Positions 10,870 to 18,580 of a DNA stretch of 64,000 nt are shown piece by piece. Numbering within the stretch: position 1 is the stretch's first letter; every line of letters begins with the position of its first letter. This stretch comes from Litsea cubeba (lineage: Eukaryota > Streptophyta > Magnoliopsida > Laurales > Lauraceae). A program made the position numbers and the translations under genes. The notes under the pieces were generated by a model, which saw nothing but the letters and a program-made list of their open reading frames with translations, ran no database searches and was not told the origin of the DNA. The stretch spans positions 17,722,040-17,786,039 of the forward strand of contig CM022948.1 of assembly GCA_012931725.1 (NCBI GenBank), given 5' to 3'.

Positions 10870-11090
10870 GTCGCACCAACGACAAAGAGAACCAACCCTT
10901 AATTCAGATAGCACCAACTATCTAGGAAGCACCTACTCCCTTTAGTTTCAGATAGCACCAACTATCTAGGAAGCACCTACTCCCTTTAGTTTCAGATAGC
11001 ACCAACTATCTAGGAAGCACCTACTCCCTTTAGAATTTATCTGCACCAACAGATAGGATCACCAAACCCCTAACACCAAGCACCAACTTG
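10870..11090 (-). repeat. Series of hairpins with constant CACCAA loop (3' LTR R/U5)
   Basis: Plus-strand reading: GTCG-CACCAA-CGAC (10870-10883), AGATAG-CACCAA-CTATCT (10906-10923 and twice more at 43 bp steps), TATCTG-CACCAA-CAGATA (11038-11055) and CAAG-CACCAA-CTTG (11077-11090). The loop is constant while the stems differ, and each stem is exactly self-complementary. They lie downstream of the LTR TATA box and so would be in the element's RNA, where the loop reads UUGGUG. Confidence 0.85.
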
Positions 11091-11380
11091 ATGTTTTACA
11101 GAAGTAAAGTAGAGAACTTTTCTACAGCCCTTCCCCTCTACAATCTCTCTCTCTCAATCCCTTACAAATTGTAAATTAAAGCATAAACAAGAGAGACACT
11201 TATCTATGGACGAATCACCTTCTTCATGAGCGCATCCTCGTCCACACTTGCTGTAGAAACGTGCAACACAACTGCACACAGCAACACACAGTAGCAGTAC
11301 CTTCTTCTCTCCAAAACTCTCTCTTTTCTTCTCTTCTCTTCTCTATTCTTCTGTGTGTTTTAAAAACGAACCTAACATGC

Positions 11381-11389
11381 CTATTTATA
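11381..11389 (-). promoter_or_regulatory. TATA box of copia 3' LTR
   Basis: Minus strand TATAAATAG. The expected start lies about 30 bp downstream (near 11350). The sequence is identical in the 5' LTR. Confidence 0.75.
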
Positions 11390-11520
11390 GGTTTTAGAAA
11401 CCCTTAAGTGTGTTCAAAATAGGCTACAATTCGTTTAGAAAGAGTCCCAAACGAAATACACAAAGTTCCTGAATTTTCGTGCAAAACTTCTAATTCTGCG
11501 CAATTCTGGTTCCCGTGCTC

Positions 11521-11691
11521 GGTCGACATCATGCCTTGCTCGGTCGACATCATGCACTGCTCGGTCGACATCCTGGGGTGCCCGGTCGACCTGCGACACA
11601 CTGTGTCACGAAAAGAACTGGGAGCTAACTGAAACTTTTTTTTTCTGCAAGTTTCTCTTGCTCGGTCGACCGCATGGGGTGCCCGGTCGAC
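11521..11691 (-). promoter_or_regulatory. Phased GTCGAC boxes in copia U3
   Basis: GGTCGAC starts at 11521, 11542, 11563 and 11584 (exactly 21 bp apart) and again at 11664 and 11685 (21 bp apart). All six lie upstream of the TATA box. Spacing by two helical turns places the palindromes on one face of the DNA, as expected for binding sites of a transcription factor. Function is inferred only. Confidence 0.55.
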
Positions 11692-11872
11692 CGACCACTC
11701 TGCTTCAGGAATTCTGAATTCCTGAACTGTTTCAACTCCGTTTCCTCTTTTAAGCTCTATCAACACCAACCTATCATATTTGTGACATTGTGTTGACAAT
11801 AATTCCAACTCAAACTGATACTTTGAGATACTAATCACTTCAATTCTTCTCAAGTCATCTCAAATTCCAACA

Positions 11873-11886
11873 ATCTCCCCCTTTGG
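11873..11886 (-). other. Polypurine tract of copia element
   Basis: Minus strand CCAAAGGGGGAGAT lies directly before the 3' LTR. It primes plus-strand synthesis. Three further GGGGGAGA-like tracts lie close by on the same strand near 11971-11978, 12008-12015 and 12082-12089, so the tract exists as a cluster. Confidence 0.85.
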
Positions 11887-12172
11887 AATTGTTGGCAACA
11901 CTTTTTGGAACTTCAACACTTAGAACACATTAATCTAGTTGATCTTCATGAAGCTTCTTCAGAACCATAGTCTCCCCCTGTCAACAGATTCACATTCTTG
12001 ATACCAATCTCCCCCAAGCTATCATAGCATAACTTTTTCGCATAACGTCTCCTAGCATAGCTTTCTCCTAGCATAAGACTTTCTCCCCCTTTGACAACAA
12101 GTCCAAAGGGACCAACCAAGGAGCGAATAGGATATTCAAGGAATACATTGCTCCTCCTTCCATGCACAACTC
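11887..12172 (-). other. Non-coding spacer between copia pol and 3' LTR
   Basis: About 290 bp with extra polypurine tracts and direct repeats of CTCCTAGCATA (near 12050-12080). A 73-codon frame (11946-12167) has no recognisable domain. No envelope-like gene is present. Confidence 0.7.
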
Positions 12173-14188
12173 CTAAGGATTAGGAGAGTGAGTAACTCCT
12201 AATTTTTTTCGGAGATACTCGAAGACTTCCTTTGGCAGAGGTTTTGTGAAGATATCAGCAACTTGCTCAGTAGTTGGAACATATTCCATCTTTACCTCAC
12301 CGTCTGCAACCTTTTCCTTGAGAAAGTGATAGCGGATTGCAATATGCTTTATTCTAGAATGCTGAACAGGGTTCTTAGAGATGTGGATTGCACTTGTGTT
12401 GTCACATAGTATCGGCGTAGGATCTGTTGTCGGAACTCCTAGATCAGAGAGCATTTGCCGCATCCATAACACTTGCGTACAACAAGTTGCCGCAGCAATA
12501 TATTCTGCTTCCGCTGTAGAAAGGGATACTGAATCTTCTTTCTTACTGTGCCATGCCACCAACTTGTCACCGAGATAGAATGCACCACCGCTTGTACTCT
12601 TGCGATCATCTATACATCCAGCCCAATCGGCGTCAGAGTATGCAACAAGAGTGAAGGATTTGCCTTTAGGATACCAAATACCAAGCTCCATGGTACCTTT
12701 CAGATATCGAAATATCCTTTTTACTGCTGTAAGGTGCGTCTCAGTTGGTGATGCTTGAAATCGAGCCACCATACATACTGCTTGCAGAAGATCCGGTCTT
12801 GTAGCAGTCAAATAAAGCAAGCTTCCTATCATAGATCGATAAGTGGTGTGATCAACGGACGAACCCTTATCATCTTTGCTTAGCTTTGTGTTCGTTGTCA
12901 TTGGTGTGCTCACTGGCTTGCTGTCTTCCATGTTAAAACGCTTCAGCATTTCCTTGATGTATTTCATCTGTGATATGAAGATACCATGTTTTAGCTGCTG
13001 AACTTGTAAACCAAGGAAGAACTTTAGTTCTCCAAGCATTGACATCTCAAATTCTTTCTTCATCTCTTCAGCAAAATTCCTGCACATTTCCTCATCATTG
13101 CCACCAAAGATTATGTCATCGACATAAACAATAACAACCAGCTGTTTGCTCAACTCTGTTTTGACATAAAGATTGCTATCAACTAGTCCTTTTCCAAAGC
13201 CGATCTTACGGAGATAGAGGTCCAGCCTTGCATACCACGCACTTGGCGCTTGTTTCAGCCCATAAAGAGCCTTTTTCAGCTTGCACACTAGGTCTGAATT
13301 TTTGCTAATGAGAAAACCATCTGGTTGCTCAATATAGACCTCTTCTTCAAGTAATCCATTCAAGAAGGCTGACTTTACATCCATCTGAAATACCTTGAAG
13401 GTTTTGTATGCAGCCAATGCAAGAAACATACGAATGGCTTCCAGACGAGCCACCGGTGCAAAGGTCTCTTCAAAATCTATGCCTTCAACTTGAGCATAGC
13501 CTTTACAAACCAACCTTGCTTTGTTTCGTATGACCTGACCATCTTCATTCAGCTTATTCCGAAAGACCCATTTAGTACCAATAACATTCTTATCGGTAGG
13601 TCTAGAAACTAGTTCCCATGTGGAGTTCTTCTCAATTTGCTCCAACTCCTCATGCATAGCTTTCAACCAACTTTCATCGAGACTGGCTCCAGCCACAGTC
13701 TTGGGTTCAATGGTGGACACAAGTGAGTAATTGCTAACTACACTTTGTCTTGTTTTAACACCGGCCTCAGGATCTCCAATGATTTCATCCTTAGGGTGTT
13801 GCTCTACCCAAGTGCTTTTCTTTCTAGGTGTAGCATCCTCTGAGTCATCCTTTGATTTCTCAGAATCATTAGGTTCAGCCACTTCATCATCAATCCCACT
13901 CGAGTCCTCATAAACTGGACTGTCATAATGAGTTACATTCTTTGATTCAAGGTTTTCAACAATTCTAACATCGGCACTTTCTATGATTTTTCTGGTCCTT
14001 TTGTTAAGACATCTGTAAGCCTTACTAGAGGAGGAGTAACCCAAAAATATACCTACATCAGCTCTTTCTTCAAATTTGCCCGGATTTTGTTCAAGACGCT
14101 TGATGCAACACTTGCTACCGAAGACTCTGAAGTGCTTGACTGTTGCTTTTTCTCCCAAACCATAGCTCATAAGGAGTTTTGTCTTCAT
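12173..14188 (-). CDS. Copia pol, C-terminal part: reverse transcriptase and RNase H
   Basis: The frame of 671 codons contains the end of integrase (about residues 14-80), then reverse transcriptase from about residue 188 (TWELVSRP) with the first catalytic Asp in FQMD (D270) and the YVDD box at 355-358. RNase H follows: SDADW (D519), STAEAEY (E560) and CDNTSA (D596), with the usual VEHSRIKHI-like segment as VQHSRIKHI and the DIFTKPLP end. It copies element RNA to DNA in the virus-like particle. The ATG at 14188 is not the natural start. The real frame joins the upstream gag-integrase frame across a one-base shift in an A-run near 14147-14151. No internal stop is present. The catalytic residues are intact, so the break is slight and could be a recent mutation, a sequence error or, less likely, programmed. 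Confidence 0.93.
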   Translation of the reverse strand: MKTKLLMSYGLGEKATVKHFRVFGSKCCIKRLEQNPGKFEERADVGIFLGYSSSSKAYRCLNKRTRKIIESADVRIVENLESKNVTHYDSPVYEDSSGIDDEVAEPNDSEKSKDDSEDATPRKKSTWVEQHPKDEIIGDPEAGVKTRQSVVSNYSLVSTIEPKTVAGASLDESWLKAMHEELEQIEKNSTWELVSRPTDKNVIGTKWVFRNKLNEDGQVIRNKARLVCKGYAQVEGIDFEETFAPVARLEAIRMFLALAAYKTFKVFQMDVKSAFLNGLLEEEVYIEQPDGFLISKNSDLVCKLKKALYGLKQAPSAWYARLDLYLRKIGFGKGLVDSNLYVKTELSKQLVVIVYVDDIIFGGNDEEMCRNFAEEMKKEFEMSMLGELKFFLGLQVQQLKHGIFISQMKYIKEMLKRFNMEDSKPVSTPMTTNTKLSKDDKGSSVDHTTYRSMIGSLLYLTATRPDLLQAVCMVARFQASPTETHLTAVKRIFRYLKGTMELGIWYPKGKSFTLVAYSDADWAGCIDDRKSTSGGAFYLGDKLVAWHSKKEDSVSLSTAEAEYIAAATCCTQVLWMRQMLSDLGVPTTDPTPILCDNTSAIHISKNPVQHSRIKHIAIRYHFLKEKVADGEVKMEYVPTTEQVADIFTKPLPKEVFEYLRKKLGVTHSPNP

Positions 14189-17045
14189 GTGGCCTGATCA
14201 AGCATCGATTCTGAATGTATACAGCCGTATGGATTGCCTCCTTCCAATATTTGTCAGCTAGCTTGCTCTCAGTTAGCATTGTGCGAGCCATCTCTTGCAC
14301 GGTGCGATTTTTCCGTTCCACAACTCCATTTTGCTGTGGAGTTCTAGGGGCTGAATATTGTCTTTGAATGCCATGGTGTTCACAATATTTAGTGAACTCT
14401 TCATATGTGAATTCACCTCCTCGATCAGACCTTAAAATCTTGATACGTTTTCCAAGCATATTTTCAACCTGTGCTTTAAACACTTTAAAACGATCAAATG
14501 CTTGATGTTTATGCTTAAGAAACAATACCCATGTCATACGAGTATAATCATCAATGCATAACATAAAATACTTATCTCCATTGGTGCTTTGAGTTCGCAT
14601 TGGTCCACAGAGATCAGTGTGCACTAGCTCAAGAGGTTTCTTTGAATGATGCTCCTTTGTCTTGAATATTACCCTCGTTTGCTTTCCCTTTTGGCAAGAA
14701 TCGCAAATGGGGTTAGAAGGCTTTTCAATTGTAGACATACCTCTGACAGCCTTTGAGTTGCAAATCTTTGACATGTTATCAAAATTTAGATGCCCAAGGC
14801 GTTTGTGCCACATCCAACTTTCCTCTGTCCGACTCATCAAGCAAGTCTTTTCAGCTCCATCTGACAATGTATAGAGATTTCCAGCAGTCCTAGATCCAGT
14901 AGCCACTGTTTTGCCATTGCTACTCTTCTTGATTGCAAACCCTTTCTTAGTGAAGACAACTTCGTGGCCTTTGTCACAGATCTGGCTCACACTAAGCAAG
15001 TTGTGTCTCAGTCCAGACACATATAAGACCTCGTCTGATCTGATCTTGTTTGCCTTTAGCTGAACAACACCTTTTCCACAGATTTTGGCACCATCATTGT
15101 TACCAAACTTCACTGATCCGCCTTCATAGAGCTGTAATTTGACGAATCTTTCCTTATCACCTGTCATATGGCTTGAACAGCCACTATCAAGGACCCATGG
15201 TGCTGCCTTCTTTTGTGCATTGAATGCTATTTGCACAATGAGAGATTCCTTGGAATTATCTTCCCTTTTCTTTGCCCTCCATGCCTTAACTAACTTGGGT
15301 TTCTTTTCAACCTGAAATTGGTTAGCAATAGGCAACCTACAATCCCTAGCCAAGTGTCCATAATTGTAACACTTATAAAACTCAATTTTGTGGCTGTTTA
15401 GGATTGAGAAAGGGTTCCTAGTCACTAATGGACTGTTTCTTGCATAGAATCTACAATCAGCTCTTTTATGTCCATATCTATTACAATGATAGCAATAACC
15501 ATAGAATCTGAACATTCTTCCTTTCTTAGGTGGCTGGTTAAACTCCACAAACCTTTTCTTATTGACCATCTCAATACTAGGCTGAATTTGACGCTTTGTA
15601 GCCTTGAGAGGTATGGCACTTTGTTTCATAAACAAAGAAGGTGTAGCTTTAGAGGACTCTCCAGTCTCAAATCCAATACCAAATTTATTGTGGAAGGGCT
15701 TTTGAACTTTCAGAATTTCATTGAGTTTCATTGTCCCTTCAATCGCTTGGAGTGCTTTGAGTTTTCGGCTACTTTCCAAGTTTTCAGCCTTTGCTCTAGC
15801 GATTTCAGTTTCAAGTTTCATAGCCTCTTCCTCTTTGATACTTATTTGATTTTCAAGGACTTCCACCATTCTTTTATATTCTTCAACTTGAGTTTTCAAA
15901 GCAATAATTGAACTTTCAGATTCATGAAGAAGTTTCAGATTTTTCTTACTTGTTTTTCGTTCCATGCTAAGCTCCTCAAGTGCGGCAATGAGTTCTCCTT
16001 CAAGATTGACCTCAGCCTCCTCTTCCTCTTCTGGCTCTTGCTCCTCTTCTTCTTCAATGGTAACCATGAAGAGAGCTTCAGTTGCCTCGGCTGATTCATC
16101 ATCGTCTGAAGTTTCAGACGTACTGTCATTATATTGACTGATGAAGCTTTTTGCTTTGCCCCTCTTTCTGAAATTTTTCTTCCATTTACTCTTATCAACA
16201 TAAGAGTCATCTTCATCGTTTTCTTTCAGCGGACACTTCGCAGCAAAGTGACCAACACCGCCACAATTGAAGCATCTAAAGGGTAGCTTCCCTTTGTACT
16301 TTCCATTGCTTCCTTTCTTCAGCTTTCTAACAAATTGAGCCTCAAGCTCATCATCATCAGTATCAGCATCATGACCAGCAGTCTCTTTTCCCTTTTTCTG
16401 AACTTTGAAGGCCGCTTCTCTATCAAATGAAGACGTCTTACCTATGCGCATCTCATAGGCAGTGAGTGAACCATGCAATTCATCCATGGTAAATTGATTC
16501 AGATCCTTGGCTTCTTCTATGGCTGAGACTTTTGAATCAAACCGGGGAAGTAGAGATCTTAGAACCTTTTTGACGATGACTGGTTCTTTAATCTCCTCCC
16601 CTAGTCCACGAATGTCATTCGTGACTTCATTCACTCGTTGCATATACAAGTCAACATTCTCGCTTTCCTCCATGCGAAGAGACTCGAATTGAGAGCGATG
16701 GGTTTGCAATTTCGCTTCTTTGATCTTCTCATCTCCTTCATGAATGCTTTTCAACTTGTCCCATATTTCCTTGGCTGTTTTGCATGCAATTACTTTGACC
16801 AGCTCGCTGTCCACAAGGCCACTAAAGAGTGCATTCTGCGCCTTGGAGTCGTTGTCTGCTAACTTCTTCGTTGCAGCATCAGTGGGTACGATGGCAGCAT
16901 TGTAACCGACTCTGACAGTCTCCCAGACATCATAGCCAAGTGATTTGATGAAGGCCTGCATTCTGATCTTCCAGAAGGAGTAATTAGAACCATCAAACAA
17001 AGGTGCTTTCTTATTCCCTGTATTGGTTACCATGTGATTTGACAA
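14115..17045 (-). CDS. Copia gag, protease and integrase
   Basis: 976 codons. Gag is about residues 10-500: an N-terminal UBN2-like capsid domain (PLFDGSNYSFWKIRM from 15), a CCHC knuckle at C258-C271, an acidic stretch at 330-345 and a long coiled coil at ~350-435. A second CCHC lies at 518-531. A third (559-569) has Tyr where the second Cys is expected, so it is probably unable to hold zinc. Protease is marked by D620-S-G. The HHCC domain is H747, H752, C781 and C784. The integrase core has D811, D874 and E910 with the canonical D-35-E spacing. The frame continues only ~25 codons beyond the integrase core before leaving frame near 14150. The start ATG lies 41 bp after the PBS and is the first good ATG of the element RNA. 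Confidence 0.94.
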   Translation of the reverse strand: MSNHMVTNTGNKKAPLFDGSNYSFWKIRMQAFIKSLGYDVWETVRVGYNAAIVPTDAATKKLADNDSKAQNALFSGLVDSELVKVIACKTAKEIWDKLKSIHEGDEKIKEAKLQTHRSQFESLRMEESENVDLYMQRVNEVTNDIRGLGEEIKEPVIVKKVLRSLLPRFDSKVSAIEEAKDLNQFTMDELHGSLTAYEMRIGKTSSFDREAAFKVQKKGKETAGHDADTDDDELEAQFVRKLKKGSNGKYKGKLPFRCFNCGGVGHFAAKCPLKENDEDDSYVDKSKWKKNFRKRGKAKSFISQYNDSTSETSDDDESAEATEALFMVTIEEEEEQEPEEEEEAEVNLEGELIAALEELSMERKTSKKNLKLLHESESSIIALKTQVEEYKRMVEVLENQISIKEEEAMKLETEIARAKAENLESSRKLKALQAIEGTMKLNEILKVQKPFHNKFGIGFETGESSKATPSLFMKQSAIPLKATKRQIQPSIEMVNKKRFVEFNQPPKKGRMFRFYGYCYHCNRYGHKRADCRFYARNSPLVTRNPFSILNSHKIEFYKCYNYGHLARDCRLPIANQFQVEKKPKLVKAWRAKKREDNSKESLIVQIAFNAQKKAAPWVLDSGCSSHMTGDKERFVKLQLYEGGSVKFGNNDGAKICGKGVVQLKANKIRSDEVLYVSGLRHNLLSVSQICDKGHEVVFTKKGFAIKKSSNGKTVATGSRTAGNLYTLSDGAEKTCLMSRTEESWMWHKRLGHLNFDNMSKICNSKAVRGMSTIEKPSNPICDSCQKGKQTRVIFKTKEHHSKKPLELVHTDLCGPMRTQSTNGDKYFMLCIDDYTRMTWVLFLKHKHQAFDRFKVFKAQVENMLGKRIKILRSDRGGEFTYEEFTKYCEHHGIQRQYSAPRTPQQNGVVERKNRTVQEMARTMLTESKLADKYWKEAIHTAVYIQNRCLIRPHEDKTPYELWFGRKSNSQALQSLR

Positions 17046-17086
17046 GAGATCACCCTTAGCGTGTTAAGCTTATCAAGGGAAACTTT

Positions 17087-17098
17087 GCTCTGATACCA
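17087..17098 (-). other. Primer-binding site of copia element (tRNA-iMet)
   Basis: Minus strand TGGTATCAGAGC, two bases from the 5' LTR end at 17101. It is the classical plant copia primer site. Confidence 0.95.
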
Positions 17099-17100
17099 AT

Positions 17101-18245
17101 TGTTAGATATCGCGATCACTGAGAGGGGGGGTGAATCAGTGATTCCTTAAAAACAGGTCCAATTTAACAACAATAGCAAATAAAATCACACAAGGACACC
17201 AGATTTAACGTGGTTCACCAAAAGGCTACGTCCACGGTTCAAAGACTGTCCGAACATTGATCCGGAGCAGGTCTGAATCTATTTAGTCGCACCAACGACA
17301 AAGAGCACCAACCCTTAATTCAGATAGCACCAACTATCTAGGAAGCACCTACTCCCTTTAGTTTCAGATAGCACCAACTATCTAGGAAGCACCTACTCCC
17401 TTTACAATTTATCTGCACCAACAGATAGGATCACCAAACCCCTAACACCAAGCACCAACTTGATGTTTTACAGAAGTAAAGTAGAGAACTTTTCTACAGC
17501 CCTTCCCCTCTACAATCTCTCTCTCTCAATCCCTTACAAATTGTAAATTTAAAGCATAAACAGAGAGACACTTATCTTATGGACGAATCACCATCTTCAT
17601 GAGCGCATCCTCGTCCACACTTGCTGTAGAAACGTGCAACACAACTGCACACAGCAACACACAGCAGCAGCACCTTCTTCTCTCCAAAACTCTCTCTTTT
17701 ATTCTCTTCTCTTCTCTATTCTTCTGTGTGTTTTAAAAACGAACCTAACATGCCTATTTATAGGTTTTAGAAACCCTTAAGTGTGTTCAAAATAGGCTAC
17801 AATTCGTTTAGAAAGAGTCCCAAACGAAATACACAAAGTTCCTGAATTTTCGTGCAAAACTTCTAATTCTGCGCAATTCTGGTTCCCGTGCTCGGTCGAC
17901 ATCATGCCTTGCTCGGTCGACATCATGCACTGCTCGGTCGACATCCTGGGGTGCCCGGTCGACCTGCGACACACTGTGTCACGAAAATAACTGGGAGCTA
18001 ACTGAAACTTTTTTTTTCTGCAGGTTTCTCTTGCTCGGTCGACTGCACGGGGTGCCCGGTCAACCGACCACTCTGCTTCAGGAATTCTAAATTCTTGAAC
18101 TGTTTCAACTCTGTTTCCTCTTTTAAGCTCTATCAACACCAACCTATCATATTTGTGACATTGTGTTGACAATAATTCCAACTCAAACTGATACTTTGAG
18201 ATACTAATCACTTAAATCCTTTTCAAGTCATCTCAAATTCCAACA
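17101..18245 (-). repeat. Copia 5' LTR (1145 bp)
   Basis: It matches the 3' LTR along its whole length, with the same ends, two copies of the 43 bp unit in place of three, the same CACCAA hairpin series (17286-17462) and the same U3 boxes and frame (17777-18211). This LTR drives transcription of the element. Confidence 0.95.
17754..17762 (-). promoter_or_regulatory. TATA box of copia 5' LTR
   Basis: Minus strand TATAAATAG in the same context as in the other LTR. As the 5' LTR, this is the copy expected to start the genomic RNA, near 17720. Confidence 0.78.
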
Positions 18246-18250
18246 ATTAT
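18246..18250. other. Target-site duplication of copia element, right copy (ATTAT)
   Basis: ATTAT follows the LTR end ...TTCCAACA and matches 10680-10684. Confidence 0.9.
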
Positions 18251-18580
18251 TACACAATGATCTTGAAATTTTGCTCTTGTTTTAATTTTTTTTAAATGTT
18301 GACATCTACATTTCAAAACCTTGACGATTTCAAAATTTTGTATGTGTTTGGCTGGAAATGGATTTTCAACAAAATTTAATGTATGGTCATACTACATGAA
18401 TTTGATTTATTTTTGAAACCCTAATTTGAGATTGTTGAGTATTTCAATGATTTGCTGGGTTATGAAAATATGAATTTCAAAACGAATAATGTTGTTTCAT
18501 ATTCAAACTTTGATAAACTTTACTAATTAAACTTTATTTGATAATTTAGAGGTTCGGTTTTTACTATGTCTTAAAATGAT
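18251..18580 (+). other. Non-coding AT-rich stretch between copia and minisatellite
   Basis: Continuation of the sequence in which the copia element landed. No coding or repeat signal was found. It is replaced by the minisatellite at about 18581. Confidence 0.5.

Larger units (their letters stand above)
10685..11872 (-). repeat. Copia 3' LTR (1188 bp)
   Basis: Minus-strand ends are TGTTGGAATTTGAG...ATATCTAACA. It contains three copies of a 43 bp unit (10905-11033), against two in the other LTR. A minus-strand TATA box lies at 11381-11389. The U3 part has six GGTCGAC boxes and a stop-free frame of 149 codons (11404-11853) that includes 7-residue repeats of the MSTEQGM type produced by the 21 bp DNA repeat. 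That frame matches no family and lies upstream of the TATA box, so it is probably not a gene. Confidence 0.95.
10685..18245 (-). mobile_element. Ty1/copia LTR retrotransposon, near-complete (7.56 kb)
   Basis: Full structure on the minus strand: 5' LTR 17101-18245, PBS 17087-17098, gag-protease-integrase frame, RT-RNase H frame, polypurine tract 11873-11886 and 3' LTR 10685-11872. It is flanked by ATTAT duplications. The two LTRs are very similar; about twenty substitutions plus a few indels were noticed by eye over ~1.15 kb, and one 43 bp repeat unit differs. This suggests a fairly recent but not brand-new insertion. Domain order protease-integrase-RT-RNase H defines Ty1/copia. The long coiled-coil gag with several CCHC-like motifs suggests a SIRE- or Tork-like lineage, not proven. 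It is inserted in the internal region of the gypsy-type element at 5780. Confidence 0.96.

Noticed and set aside
11404..11853. 149-codon frame in copia U3, present in both LTRs
   Set aside because: LTRs are copies of one template, so sharing is no evidence of selection. It lies upstream of the TATA box and its repeats follow the 21 bp DNA period.
14662..16862. Plus-strand frames inside the copia element (for example 15468-15911)
   Set aside because: Shadows of gag-pol on the opposite strand, with no independent features.
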